Part shown: piece by piece, positions 35,528 through 44,914 of the stretch | Layout of the letters: each line of letters starts with the position of its first letter | Position numbering within the stretch: position 1 is the first letter of the stretch | NCBI GenBank assembly: GCA_028684915.1 | Contig: JAQUEZ010000003.1 | Location: 1 to 64,000, forward strand | DNA: 64,000 bases | From: Desulfobulbus sp. | Lineage (GTDB): Bacteria; Desulfobacterota; Desulfobulbia; Desulfobulbales; Desulfobulbaceae | Reading direction: 5' to 3' | The notes under the pieces: generated by a model | Seen by the model: only the letters and a program-made list of their open reading frames with translations | The model's database searches: none | What the model was told of the DNA's origin: nothing | Translations under genes and position numbers: made by a program

Positions 35528-36085
35528 TTAACCGACATCCTTAATTTTTCGCTCTTTGGCCGGTTGAGCCGGGTTACCTGCATAGATCATATTCGGATCG
35601 GTATTTTTCGACACAACACTCCCCGCCGTAATAATCGAATGACTACCGATGGTCACCCCCGGCAACACTGTTGCCCTCGCCCCCACCCAGGCGCCATCTT
35701 CCACAGTTATCGGCTTGACAATCAAACCAAAAGCTGGGTCGGTCCAATCATGGTTGCCGGTGCAAAAATAAGCCCCCTGAGAAATGCAGCAATGATTGCC
35801 GATTTTTATTGTGCCAAGAGAATCCAGCCAGACACCCTCCCCAATCCACGAATAATCACCGATTTCGAGATTCCAGGGGTATTTGATATTGATCAAAGGT
35901 TTGAGGACCACCCCCACCCCAATTTTCGCGCCAAATGATTTCAGAATGAAAATCTTTAATGATGACGATGGGTTGAGCGGACTTTGCATGAATATGGCAT
36001 TGATATAATGCCACAAGGTTCGAATGAGAATCCCCCGACCAGGGTTGTACCAGGAATTATCAAATCGGGAGAGATCAAGGTTCAT
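35528..36085 (-). CDS. WcaF-like hexapeptide acetyltransferase
   Basis: A 185-residue left-handed beta-helix acyltransferase related to colanic-acid WcaF and maltose/galactoside acetyltransferases. The repeats are visible in GVGVVLKPLINIKYPWNLEI, GDYSWIGEGVWLDSLGTIKI and GSHSIITAGSVVSKNTDPNM, with the catalytic His in TGNHDWTDPAF. It should O-acetylate a sugar of the repeat unit. Its start overlaps the end of the preceding GT4 gene by four bases. Confidence 0.88.
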   Translation of the reverse strand: MNLDLSRFDNSWYNPGRGILIRTLWHYINAIFMQSPLNPSSSLKIFILKSFGAKIGVGVVLKPLINIKYPWNLEIGDYSWIGEGVWLDSLGTIKIGNHCCISQGAYFCTGNHDWTDPAFGLIVKPITVEDGAWVGARATVLPGVTIGSHSIITAGSVVSKNTDPNMIYAGNPAQPAKERKIKDVG

Positions 36086-37281
36086 TCGTATCTATCAAAC
36101 CTGACGCAAGCAGGCGGTGAACCACCGCCAAGAACCCACTTGTAGACACTACACATATCTTCAGCAATCTTCTCCCAAGTGAATTGCTCTTCCACCATTC
36201 TCCGACCACGCAGGCCCATTGCTTTCTGATCGTCATCCGGCAGAGAAAAAAATTGACGTAAGCCCTCTGCAATACTCGCCGCCTCAGGGTTTATTCGCAC
36301 AGCTGCCCCCAGTTCAAATCCGAGTGGAATATTACACGGTGGCGTCATAATTACCGGCAGTTCATAAGACCACGCTTCCAACACCGACATTGGTAAGCCT
36401 TCACTAAAACTGGGTAGGATGAAGGCGTCCACGGTACGGAGCAACGCATCCTTTTCTTCGCCGAATTTCGGGCCAATAAAGTGGAGAGTAGAGGGAGATG
36501 GGTTAAAATCAGCGCTCAATGCATCGATTGACCATTGAAGCCCTACGGAGGTAGCTTGCTTTTTCAGCCCATCCAGATGTCCGCCGTCATCCCAGCCGGC
36601 AATGATCAACTCCCACTCAGCCCCCCAGGCCTCTTGCACCATGCTCCAGGCTTCTATCAGTGTACCGAGGCCCTTTTTAGGGTGAATGCGACCAAGGAAA
36701 AGAAGTCTGCGCTTCCTGGATGGGCGTTGAGCAACACACGCAGAACAATCGAAGTCCGGCAGAGAGACACCATTCGGAATCACCGCAATCGGGTTTTTCA
36801 GCCCATAGGTGCGAATCGCCTCCTCTTCCGACTGACACAACGCATGGATGCAAGAGGCGTTATGGAGCGACTCATTGGCAAAGAGCCAACCAACGAGCTT
36901 TTTTTTCCATGCCGAACGCCGTACCGCCCAGGGGTCCAACATTCCATGGGGAGAAATCACAACCGGCCTGCTGGTTTTCTTCTGCCATTGCAAAGCCGCC
37001 CACTGATCATCGAGCCAGATACCATGCTGGTGCACCAGATCTACATTGCGTTTCAGCAGCATCTCACGCAAAGTCCATGAACTGTGCAACGGGCCAAACG
37101 ATCGATAGGTCGCCGTAGGAACAGGATCCCACGCCATACGGTCTTCCGCAACAAACGGGTCATCAGAACCATACACTGCAATGTCTATTTTCTTGCCAGA
37201 CATGGCGCGGAAGAGTGAACTTACAGCATAATAAAGTCCGCCCGAACTTCGGCTCAAACCGCACAGCGCCGTCACCTTCAT
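36082..37281 (-). CDS. Glycosyltransferase family 4
   Basis: A 399-residue GT-B enzyme from ATG 37281 (MKVTALCGLSRSSGGLYYAV). The C-terminal half has the GT4 donor site: RLLFLGRIHPKKGLGTLIEA, then LPSFSEGLPMSVLEAWSYEL with the E-x7-E pattern. The frame extends 69 codons further upstream but that part runs in antisense-like composition over the neighbouring gene and was dropped. Start and upstream stop overlap by four bases (ATGA), so it is coupled to the next GT4. Confidence 0.88.
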   Translation of the reverse strand: MKVTALCGLSRSSGGLYYAVSSLFRAMSGKKIDIAVYGSDDPFVAEDRMAWDPVPTATYRSFGPLHSSWTLREMLLKRNVDLVHQHGIWLDDQWAALQWQKKTSRPVVISPHGMLDPWAVRRSAWKKKLVGWLFANESLHNASCIHALCQSEEEAIRTYGLKNPIAVIPNGVSLPDFDCSACVAQRPSRKRRLLFLGRIHPKKGLGTLIEAWSMVQEAWGAEWELIIAGWDDGGHLDGLKKQATSVGLQWSIDALSADFNPSPSTLHFIGPKFGEEKDALLRTVDAFILPSFSEGLPMSVLEAWSYELPVIMTPPCNIPLGFELGAAVRINPEAASIAEGLRQFFSLPDDDQKAMGLRGRRMVEEQFTWEKIAEDMCSVYKWVLGGGSPPACVRFDRYE

Positions 37282-38483
37282 ACGTTCTTGCTGCCCTTTT
37301 GCGCCAACAGCAATCGTAACAACTGTCGGGCAACAAACGTATGTCGAGCCGCACCGGCAGCCACCGCTTTTGCGATGGCTTCTTGAAAAGCTTCGGAAAA
37401 ACGAGACGGCCCCCACCCCGCTATGATTTTTCGGCTCTGATTTCTGAACGATTCTTGCCTTTCTACAGGTAGTTGATGGAATTTCCACAACGATTCAGAA
37501 ATGCTTTTTATATCAAATGGGTCCAACAAAAAACCGTTTTCTCCGTCCTGTAACAGGTCAGACGCACATCCACAGCGGTTGGAAAGCAGTATCGGCGCAC
37601 CGGCAGCCATCGCTTCATTCACCACCAGCCCCCATTGCTCCGTGGTGCTGACATGAACAAAGGCGAGACAGTTTTGATAGAGCCAAGGCATAGAGTCATA
37701 GGAAACCGCACCTAGCAGTACAGCTGGCCCCCGTAGGCCGCGTCGCTCGATCAATGCCTCGATTTCCGGACGCAGCTCGCCGTCACCGGCAATCACTAGC
37801 AGGTGGGGCACTACCTGCGCTTTTTGACAGCGTTGTCGATAACCAGCATAGGCCTCCAGAAGCCGGAACAGGTTTTTCTTTCGCCCAAAACGCGCACACG
37901 CAAAAAACCAGGCGCTCTGTTCCAACATCTCGGGCAAATCAACCGGGCGTTCCATAACCACTTCAAAATGAGCGTTGTCGACCACGTCATAACCGGTAAC
38001 ACACATCCCTCCGCCCAGTTTCTGGATATAATCAGCCGCCGAAGTCCCTGCAACGAGCCAAGAAGCGCAATGGGAGACGATCTGCCTCTTCACCCATTCC
38101 TTATGCCAACGCCGTGGTTCGTCAAATTCATTGCTATCAGAACAGAGGACAATTGGAATACGCTGTTCAAAGCCGACCAGCAAGGCAATCTGCCCCTCTG
38201 TCAGGCCCCAACCACTGACGCACAGGCAATCAGGTTTAAGGCACTGAATAAAATTCGAAATAGATTTAAATAATTGCGCAACAGGAATCCTAGAATAATT
38301 GATATCTTCGAATAACGTATCCAAGGTATAGGACATCGATTCAGGGTGAAATTCGAGAACCTTGAACGAATCCATGCCGGTCACTTGAGCTACATGCACC
38401 GCACCATCAAACGATGCGGCGAAAGCCTCGAACTTGACGTGGTGATAAGGGACCATGTTCTGTATCAGCCAAACCACTCTCAT
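37278..38483 (-). CDS. Glycosyltransferase family 4
   Basis: A 401-residue GT-B enzyme: N-terminal acceptor domain (MRVVWLIQNMVPYHHVKFEA) and C-terminal donor domain (FFACARFGRKKNLFRLLEAY, VHVSTTEQWGLVVNEAMAAG, CASDLLQDGENGFLLDPFD). It is coupled at both ends to other GT4 genes by four-base overlaps. The sugar it adds is not predictable. Confidence 0.88.
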   Translation of the reverse strand: MRVVWLIQNMVPYHHVKFEAFAASFDGAVHVAQVTGMDSFKVLEFHPESMSYTLDTLFEDINYSRIPVAQLFKSISNFIQCLKPDCLCVSGWGLTEGQIALLVGFEQRIPIVLCSDSNEFDEPRRWHKEWVKRQIVSHCASWLVAGTSAADYIQKLGGGMCVTGYDVVDNAHFEVVMERPVDLPEMLEQSAWFFACARFGRKKNLFRLLEAYAGYRQRCQKAQVVPHLLVIAGDGELRPEIEALIERRGLRGPAVLLGAVSYDSMPWLYQNCLAFVHVSTTEQWGLVVNEAMAAGAPILLSNRCGCASDLLQDGENGFLLDPFDIKSISESLWKFHQLPVERQESFRNQSRKIIAGWGPSRFSEAFQEAIAKAVAAGAARHTFVARQLLRLLLAQKGSKNV

Positions 38484-39583
38484 TTTGTATCATTCCTCGC
38501 ATCTCCCGAAAGCCGTTCGATAATATTTTGCACATGGGCGTAGTGCGAACACTTCCGTGCAATCGTTTCCCGGATCTCAACGACCTGCCCGCGCTGCTGT
38601 TCAGTATCCGACAAAAGCCGTAACACCATTTCCGCCAATTGTCCTGGATCATGTCGGTCGAGAATCCATGGTGGGTGGTCAAACAGGTCCCGCAAGCCGC
38701 CGTTAATTTCAGAACAAACAACATTCACCCCACGCAGACCCGCTTCGATCGGGGTACGTGCTACGGCATCCCAGTCCGTGTTAAATAATACTAAGTCTGT
38801 CGCGCCATACACCGTTTCCATGTCGTCCTGCCAACCTAGCCACTTGAAACTATCCTGCAGGCCACATGCATCTACTCGCCTGCGAAGTTCCCCAGCTTCG
38901 CTTCCGTCACCGGCAATAACAAAAAAAGTGTTGGAACACTTATGTTTAATAACGGCAGCCGTATCGATGAACACATCAAACCGTTTTCTAGGAATTAGCC
39001 AGCCCGCATTTGCCACCACCATAACATCCGGCTTAATCCCTAGCTTTTTCTTCATTTCACAGCGTTTCTCACAATTAACAACCGGAAATTCATAAATATT
39101 AGGCAACACACTTGAAACTTCGGCCAATGCAGGGGCTAATGCTAAAGCCTCTTCACGTATGAACGAGGAATTGAAGAAGATGTGGTTGAAGCGTTTTATC
39201 GCCAACCAATAATAAAGTTTCCAGAACCATAATGGCTTCACCCCGAAATGGTGAAAATGGATGCATAGCATTTGCCTTGCTCGCTGCCGCACCGACAAGG
39301 CCAATAACACCAACAAACTGTGCCCCGTACAGATTACCGCATCATAATCGTCACGCCGCAACTTTCGAAACAATTCCTTAAATGTACCCAGTTTATCGGT
39401 GCCGTAATGTAATGCCTCATGTTCAATAGAACTTTTTTTCAATAACGGAAGCAAGTCACCGAATGCATTAAGAGAAACCAGACGACATTCGTGACCTTCC
39501 GCCTGCAATGCCTTAAGGCGTGCTAGGTTTGAGCGTTCCATCCCGCCCAGGTTTGTGCACTGAATGATATTTAAGAATCGCAT
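38480..39583 (-). CDS. Glycosyltransferase family 4
   Basis: A 367-residue GT-B enzyme. It begins MRFLNIIQCTNLGGMERSNL, with the glycine loop common in these enzymes, and has AGWLIPRKRFDVFIDTAAVI and NTDWDAVARTPIEAGLRGVN as the donor region. Composition starts to become AT-richer here. Its start overlaps the TupA-like gene by 13 bases. Confidence 0.87.
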   Translation of the reverse strand: MRFLNIIQCTNLGGMERSNLARLKALQAEGHECRLVSLNAFGDLLPLLKKSSIEHEALHYGTDKLGTFKELFRKLRRDDYDAVICTGHSLLVLLALSVRQRARQMLCIHFHHFGVKPLWFWKLYYWLAIKRFNHIFFNSSFIREEALALAPALAEVSSVLPNIYEFPVVNCEKRCEMKKKLGIKPDVMVVANAGWLIPRKRFDVFIDTAAVIKHKCSNTFFVIAGDGSEAGELRRRVDACGLQDSFKWLGWQDDMETVYGATDLVLFNTDWDAVARTPIEAGLRGVNVVCSEINGGLRDLFDHPPWILDRHDPGQLAEMVLRLLSDTEQQRGQVVEIRETIARKCSHYAHVQNIIERLSGDARNDTK

Positions 39584-40566
39584 TGTTCTTTATTGCCACT
39601 GTTCCAACCCAAAAAGCGCCCTTCTTTATTAATCAAAGAAAGGTCGAGCAGTGATCCGATTTCAACATCAAATTCTTTTGGGTCCATCTCGGAGCACCCT
39701 CCAGCATTAAAAAACGTCAGCTCACCAATTAAAGGACGATTATTAATGATGTAAAAATCTACCCGAACATGTAGAAAAAACACACTGAGTCTTCGGCATA
39801 TATCAAGCATTTCGTCATAACAATCAGGCCGAGGCTCCATATTTTCATTTTTCGAAAAGTGTTTATCCCAAACAAATGGCATAATATTCCAATCTAGATC
39901 ATAGACCGTTTGACTAGGGTTTTCACTAAAGCGACCATGAAAAATCGCTGTGTAGAGCGGCTCACCTCGAAAACAATAAATCTTATAATCTTTTGGAACA
40001 ATAGTACCACTATCTCCTTTTAACAACGGCTCACAAATAATCACAGGAGAGGAATCTTTATAACACCATTCGCGAGTAAGCCTATAATAGTCCTCTTCAA
40101 GCCAATCTGAGAGTATTTTAAAAGTAGATGACACATCTAAAAATTCCTTATTTCGAACAAAAAGGTTGTTCCCATTGCCCCCTGAAGACTTCAGCACAAA
40201 TGAGTTCGGCAAAGAATTAAAAATAATCTTCTCTGGCGAATCATATACGCCCAAGAGGGGAACTAATACATCAGCCCCAACTTGATGTTCAATAAATTCC
40301 CGAACCTTATACTTGTCCGCACACTGCGCCAGTAGAGGGTCTCTGTAATTTACTTTCAGCCAATTAATTTTTTCATAATACGTATGGGGATTTTTCCAGT
40401 TGGAGCCCTTGCCCATATAGGCACGATACAACAGGCGGGCATAGGACTCAGCATTTAAAGCCCATACAGGAAGTTGCCTCAACAATCCGACAAGAATGTA
40501 GCGTGGATTAGTGTGTATCAAAGTATATGTTGTCTTTAACTTCTGAATCAAATTAACTTTTAACAT
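39571..40566 (-). CDS. TupA-like ATP-grasp protein
   Basis: A 331-residue protein of the TupA-like ATP-grasp family, named after teichuronopeptide biosynthesis protein TupA of Bacillus. Recognisable parts are YYEKINWLKVNYRDPLLAQC, ADKYKVREFIEHQVGADVLV, NSFVLKSSGGNGNNLFVRNK and an ATP/metal site in RVDFYIINNRPLIGELTFFN. By family it is expected to ligate an amino acid or similar group to a sugar acid, so the polymer may carry an amide-linked substituent. AT-rich like the following genes; 100 bases of AT-rich spacer precede it. Confidence 0.8.
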   Translation of the reverse strand: MLKVNLIQKLKTTYTLIHTNPRYILVGLLRQLPVWALNAESYARLLYRAYMGKGSNWKNPHTYYEKINWLKVNYRDPLLAQCADKYKVREFIEHQVGADVLVPLLGVYDSPEKIIFNSLPNSFVLKSSGGNGNNLFVRNKEFLDVSSTFKILSDWLEEDYYRLTREWCYKDSSPVIICEPLLKGDSGTIVPKDYKIYCFRGEPLYTAIFHGRFSENPSQTVYDLDWNIMPFVWDKHFSKNENMEPRPDCYDEMLDICRRLSVFFLHVRVDFYIINNRPLIGELTFFNAGGCSEMDPKEFDVEIGSLLDLSLINKEGRFLGWNSGNKEQCDS

Positions 40567-40667
40567 TTTTTATGGGCATACCATGGAATAATTTACAGAT
40601 ATAAATAAAAATATTAGTAAAAATATATACATAATAAAAAAACAAAAACAACTATTGTCATTTTTTA

Positions 40668-41744
40668 TTAATCTACAATTATATTCATCATTATTTCTGC
40701 GCGATCTTTCCAAAGAATATGAAAATATTTATTTTTTCGCTCGATACCTTGCAATTGTTTATGCATATTTTTAATAAAATTATCATTTGAGTGACAAATC
40801 GACAGATAATCAGCAAACAGATTCACCTGTTCACATGCATCTGTAGCAATAATGGATCCACCTGTTGCCATGTGATCAAACAGTCGCATGGGAGAACAAA
40901 ATAAATTAAGTTTATTTTTAACATAGGGGATCAAACCAACATCTAGGCATTGAAACCAACGATGCAGCGTGTCATGCGGCTGAGCCCCAACACTTCGGCA
41001 TTTTGGGTGCATCAACAGGCGCTGAAGCGACACCGACCGCGTCTTCGGTAACGGGCCAACCAGTAGCAGCGTCCCCAAATCAGACAGGTCGGCACAGGCC
41101 AGTAGCAAATCAAAATCAAGGCGATCATTGATACCACCCACCACGCCGGCAATCGGGCGTGGTAATGAACCACAAGGAGGGACAACTGGTAATAGCGCTT
41201 CCGGAGTCGGGAAAAAACGTGGTTCAGTGGCGTTCATGCTGACGGATACTTTTTCAGCAGCCACGCCATATTCACCGATCGCTCGCTGCGCGAGCCCCTC
41301 AGAAATAAAAAAGCTGTGGTCCACCCGCCTGACCATTTCCGCTTCGAGTTGAGCCATATTCTTCCAACCGCTATAGCTGCGATAATCGTCCGATGCATAA
41401 TAAATGGTTTTGATGTTCGGCGGCAGAAGTCTCAAGAGCGTAAGATAATGCGGACTGGTTACCACTACACAATCGATCAATTTGCCGCACCTTTTAGCCT
41501 CAGCCCTCATCCTGCGCCACAACAAACGCTGACCAAGCACAGCAGTTTTCGAGGCCCATCCCGGTGGCAGCAACACCTCAACCACCGGTAGCGCGGTTTC
41601 CGGACACGCTGAACGCTGGCGCACAGCCCGAAGGTCACCAGGCGCAAAAGCTAATACATCCGTAAGTTCCGCCATCGCCGAAAACGGCCGGTGCCGCCAG
41701 ATCGTATTCACATCGCATACGGCTATCACCGGCAAGCCCTCCAC
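40668..41744 (-). CDS. Glycosyltransferase (GT4-like)
   Basis: A 358-residue GT-B-type enzyme. The N-terminal half includes IDCVVVTSPHYLTLLRLLPP and TIYYASDDYRSYSGW, a pattern of DUF1972/GT4-like sugar transferases that ends the acceptor domain. The C-terminal half has GVVGGINDRLDFDLLLACAD and a variant donor loop (LNLFCSPMRLFDHMATGGSI). It overlaps the next gene by 19 bases. Donor unknown. Confidence 0.78.
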   Translation of the reverse strand: MEGLPVIAVCDVNTIWRHRPFSAMAELTDVLAFAPGDLRAVRQRSACPETALPVVEVLLPPGWASKTAVLGQRLLWRRMRAEAKRCGKLIDCVVVTSPHYLTLLRLLPPNIKTIYYASDDYRSYSGWKNMAQLEAEMVRRVDHSFFISEGLAQRAIGEYGVAAEKVSVSMNATEPRFFPTPEALLPVVPPCGSLPRPIAGVVGGINDRLDFDLLLACADLSDLGTLLLVGPLPKTRSVSLQRLLMHPKCRSVGAQPHDTLHRWFQCLDVGLIPYVKNKLNLFCSPMRLFDHMATGGSIIATDACEQVNLFADYLSICHSNDNFIKNMHKQLQGIERKNKYFHILWKDRAEIMMNIIVD

Positions 41745-42835
41745 TTAGCCAGCACCTCTTTATACACCTCAACCATTAGTGCAGAAATGGGTGACCAGGC
41801 ATAACGCTGTTCCGCCTGTAACCGAATCCGCTCCGAATCGGAACAACGTGCAAAAACAGTATTCAGCATTTCGGCAATTAATTCAGGCGTTGCATCATCA
41901 TCAAGCATCGTAGCTTCAAATTCCTTCAACAACTCAGCGCCACCTCCACCACCGGAAACAGGAAACGCAAGTATCGGCAAACCACTCGCCACTGCTTCAA
42001 GAATCACCAGGCCGAAAGGTTCGTGGTACGAAGTAAAGAGAAACGCATCGGCGGCTCGATAATATTTTTCGGGATCAGACGTCGAACCAATCAAGATCAA
42101 CCGACCGGCCTTAATTATCTCCTGATTGCGCTCCTGCATGCCAACATATTCGGGGCCATCGCCCACCACCAGCAATGCGGTGCCATCAGGCAAAGCCGTT
42201 GCTACCTTTTCAATCCGGTCCGTACCTTTCACTTTACGGTGCAGGCGACCAACCCAGACGATAAACCGTTTCCCAATCGGCAGACCTAATTGATTACGCA
42301 ACCCAGCCTTGATAGATACATCCGGAATAGCGAACCGGTCAAAATCAACTCCGTTGGGAATATGGCTAATTTTTCCGAACGGAAAGCCCAGCACTCGCCA
42401 ACTATCGATAGTGTGTTGTGAGATGCCAATAAGCCAATCGGTTGTCATTTTGTTGAGCAACCATCCGACACGGTCCTTCAACAAAATCATGGGGCCTGGC
42501 GGAGCATGCGCATGCGTCACGACGGGCACGCTTCTGAACAGGTAGGTCAAACGGGGCCAGTGGATGCCATCATGCGAATGAACTAAATCGGGCGAAATAC
42601 GTTGAACCTCACGCCGCAGTGCCCTAATACCCTGCAACGCTTGGCGTGAAGAGAAAAGCTCAAAACACACCGCATTCGGCGCAAATTCATTATATAATCT
42701 ACCGGGAGGACCATATAAAAATAATATCCATGCATCGAGCCCTGCACGGCGCTGTTCGCGCACCAAGGCTTCAGCTACCCGCAACGCACCGCCGGTGTTA
42801 GGATCATCGCGCTGGCATATATGAAGGATTTTCAA
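41726..42835 (-). CDS. Glycosyltransferase family 4
   Basis: A 369-residue GT4. I set the start at TTG 42835 (LKILHICQRDDPNTGGALRV), which overlaps the upstream TGA stop as TTGA and has AAGG eight bases before. The longer frame adds residues with no family match. The donor domain contains IVWVGRLHRKVKGTDRIEKV and FLFTSYHEPFGLVILEAVAS. It should act on the repeat unit. Confidence 0.85.
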   Translation of the reverse strand: MKILHICQRDDPNTGGALRVAEALVREQRRAGLDAWILFLYGPPGRLYNEFAPNAVCFELFSSRQALQGIRALRREVQRISPDLVHSHDGIHWPRLTYLFRSVPVVTHAHAPPGPMILLKDRVGWLLNKMTTDWLIGISQHTIDSWRVLGFPFGKISHIPNGVDFDRFAIPDVSIKAGLRNQLGLPIGKRFIVWVGRLHRKVKGTDRIEKVATALPDGTALLVVGDGPEYVGMQERNQEIIKAGRLILIGSTSDPEKYYRAADAFLFTSYHEPFGLVILEAVASGLPILAFPVSGGGGGAELLKEFEATMLDDDATPELIAEMLNTVFARCSDSERIRLQAEQRYAWSPISALMVEVYKEVLAKWRACR

Positions 42836-43623
42836 AGGGTAGCCTTCTTCAAAACCACATTTTGAAGAGCCACTTGCTGCAACTCGGCCAATCGACATAG
42901 TTGCCCATTAAGATACCGAGCTTCATAATTAAAACGGCCCCAGATATCCCAAAGACTTTTGACCGAACTCCCGGCCCGCTTTAGGCTACCAGAACACACT
43001 TCAATATATATTGTTTTTATGGCACCAGAATTCAGCAAGCGCTCTGCGCCAAGTAATACGTCGCACTCATACCCTTCAACATCTATTTTCAACAAATCTA
43101 TGAATGATATATTTTCTTTCTCACAGAATTCATCGAGAGAAGTAACAAAAACATCAATTAAATTACAGTCACCATTCTCTGCAAAATGCATAGTAGAAGG
43201 GCTATTTTTTGTTTCTGAAAAACTCATGATATCAGGTGAATCATGTGTTGAAAGTGCCATCTGGTGTAAATTAGCAATAACTTTATTGTTTATTAAATTC
43301 ACCTCAAGTCGATTGTAATTAAACGGAGAAGGTTCAAATACGTGCAATTTTGCATTAGGAAATTTAAACAATACAGCAAGAGAAAAACAACCAATATTTC
43401 CACCAACATCAAAAACCAACGAGTTTTCATCTAAAGTTTCATATAAAAATTCTAACTCATTATAATCCGGTTGGTTTAATATAGTTCCAAAATATTCGCT
43501 GAAGTTAGAAAAATTTGAAATTTTACCACCAGAAAATAAATATAAAGTTGGATTGATCTTATATGATAGATAATAATAAAATAACCGTGGATTTTTAATG
43601 GCGTTATAAATTTTAGTAAACAT
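42832..43623 (-). CDS. FkbM-family methyltransferase
   Basis: A 263-residue SAM-dependent methyltransferase. The SAM loop is LVFDVGGNIGCFSLAVLFKF, followed by AKLHVFEPSPFNYNRLEVNL and the FkbM motif SFIDLLKIDVEGYECDVLLG. In glycan clusters such enzymes O-methylate sugar hydroxyls. It is strongly AT-rich and coupled to the following GT4 by a TTGA overlap. Confidence 0.87.
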   Translation of the reverse strand: MFTKIYNAIKNPRLFYYYLSYKINPTLYLFSGGKISNFSNFSEYFGTILNQPDYNELEFLYETLDENSLVFDVGGNIGCFSLAVLFKFPNAKLHVFEPSPFNYNRLEVNLINNKVIANLHQMALSTHDSPDIMSFSETKNSPSTMHFAENGDCNLIDVFVTSLDEFCEKENISFIDLLKIDVEGYECDVLLGAERLLNSGAIKTIYIEVCSGSLKRAGSSVKSLWDIWGRFNYEARYLNGQLCRLAELQQVALQNVVLKKATL

Positions 43624-43732
43624 AATTATCAGAAATTATATTATTAAAATAAATTTTAATAAAAATTATCAATTGTAAAATAATATCTATATATTGATTA
43701 CAAAATACTTATTATCAATTCCAGAATTGTTA

Positions 43733-44914
43733 TTATATTGAAACTTCGTTTACAATGGAAACAAGACGATCTTTCCATTTAACCATCGAAAAAGTGTGCG
43801 CTTGACGCAATGCTCCATTGGCAAGTTCATTTCTTCTTTGTCGATTATCAATCACTTCGATGATCGCCTCAGCGAGTGCGGTTGCATTGCTGCTTGGCAC
43901 CGTAATGCCGCACCCGGAGGCAAAATCGATTCCACTTTCTTTCGTTGCTATGACTGGACAGCCACACGCCATGGCTTCGAGCAACACCCCAGCTTGACCT
44001 TCTGATAAAGAGGGGAGAACAAAAGCCCAGGCCTTTACATATAAATTTTGCATCTCACTCATCGGGACAGAGCCCAAGCAGGTCAAGTGACCGCTATTAG
44101 GAATCCATGAAATATGTTCTTCACCAACACCCGCCACTTTAAATTTCCATTCCGGGTACTGTTGGTGCACCAGCGCTGCAGCCTCCGCAAGATAGGGCAA
44201 CCCCTTTCGCAAAGGTTCACGCCCGGCAAACAGGAAATAATGTTCCGCAGGTTCAACAACCGTTTGAATAGGCTCAACGCTGCTTCCATATGGAAGGATT
44301 CGAATCTTTGGTGAAAATTCAGGCGTTATATCCCAGATTCCCTCGGCCACCCAGCAGGAAGGGGCCAGCAGCACATCAGCTAAAGCAAAAACCCTTTTGC
44401 TGTGCAGATCTTCACGCTCGATCACTTCGCAAGGGCGAGGGTTGCCTGCAGCCGGCCATTTTTTTTGCTCCTGTTCAATGATTCGATTGGTCCCGGGGTG
44501 GATAAATACGTCGACAACAATTTTTGCCCCCTTCTCCTTAGCCCATTCCAAAAAATCAGGATTCTCGCCATACATGCTGTAAACAATGTCAACCCCTTGG
44601 AGACCCCATTTTTTAAAATCGACAGCAAGATCAGGCGATATAGCCCCCTTTGTGAATGATGACCAAAACAACCGATCCGAACTAAACACCTTTTGCTCAG
44701 GAATGCCGCAAGACCTGCGAGCCGCTAGAGCAGACACTAACTTATGGCGCACGCCAAACCTTTTTATACTCGTTGCAATTTTACCCAATGGGCTCAAAAC
44801 GCAGGAGTCCGTATACAGAGCCGCCAGCATCCCCGCCTCTTCTAGCATGCGAGGGATAGCGTAACGGTGCCGTGCTCCGTGCTGACAGACTAATACACGG
44901 GGAAATTTCTTCAT
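43733..44914 (-). CDS. Glycosyltransferase family 4
   Basis: A 393-residue GT4 from ATG 44914, which overlaps the stop of the polymerase gene as TAATG. It has FPRVLVCQHGARHRYAIPRM at the start, FLFAGREPLRKGLPYLAEAA, and FVLPSLSEGQAGVLLEAMAC for the donor site. The 110-base gap after it is AT-rich and empty. Confidence 0.87.
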   Translation of the reverse strand: MKKFPRVLVCQHGARHRYAIPRMLEEAGMLAALYTDSCVLSPLGKIATSIKRFGVRHKLVSALAARRSCGIPEQKVFSSDRLFWSSFTKGAISPDLAVDFKKWGLQGVDIVYSMYGENPDFLEWAKEKGAKIVVDVFIHPGTNRIIEQEQKKWPAAGNPRPCEVIEREDLHSKRVFALADVLLAPSCWVAEGIWDITPEFSPKIRILPYGSSVEPIQTVVEPAEHYFLFAGREPLRKGLPYLAEAAALVHQQYPEWKFKVAGVGEEHISWIPNSGHLTCLGSVPMSEMQNLYVKAWAFVLPSLSEGQAGVLLEAMACGCPVIATKESGIDFASGCGITVPSSNATALAEAIIEVIDNRQRRNELANGALRQAHTFSMVKWKDRLVSIVNEVSI

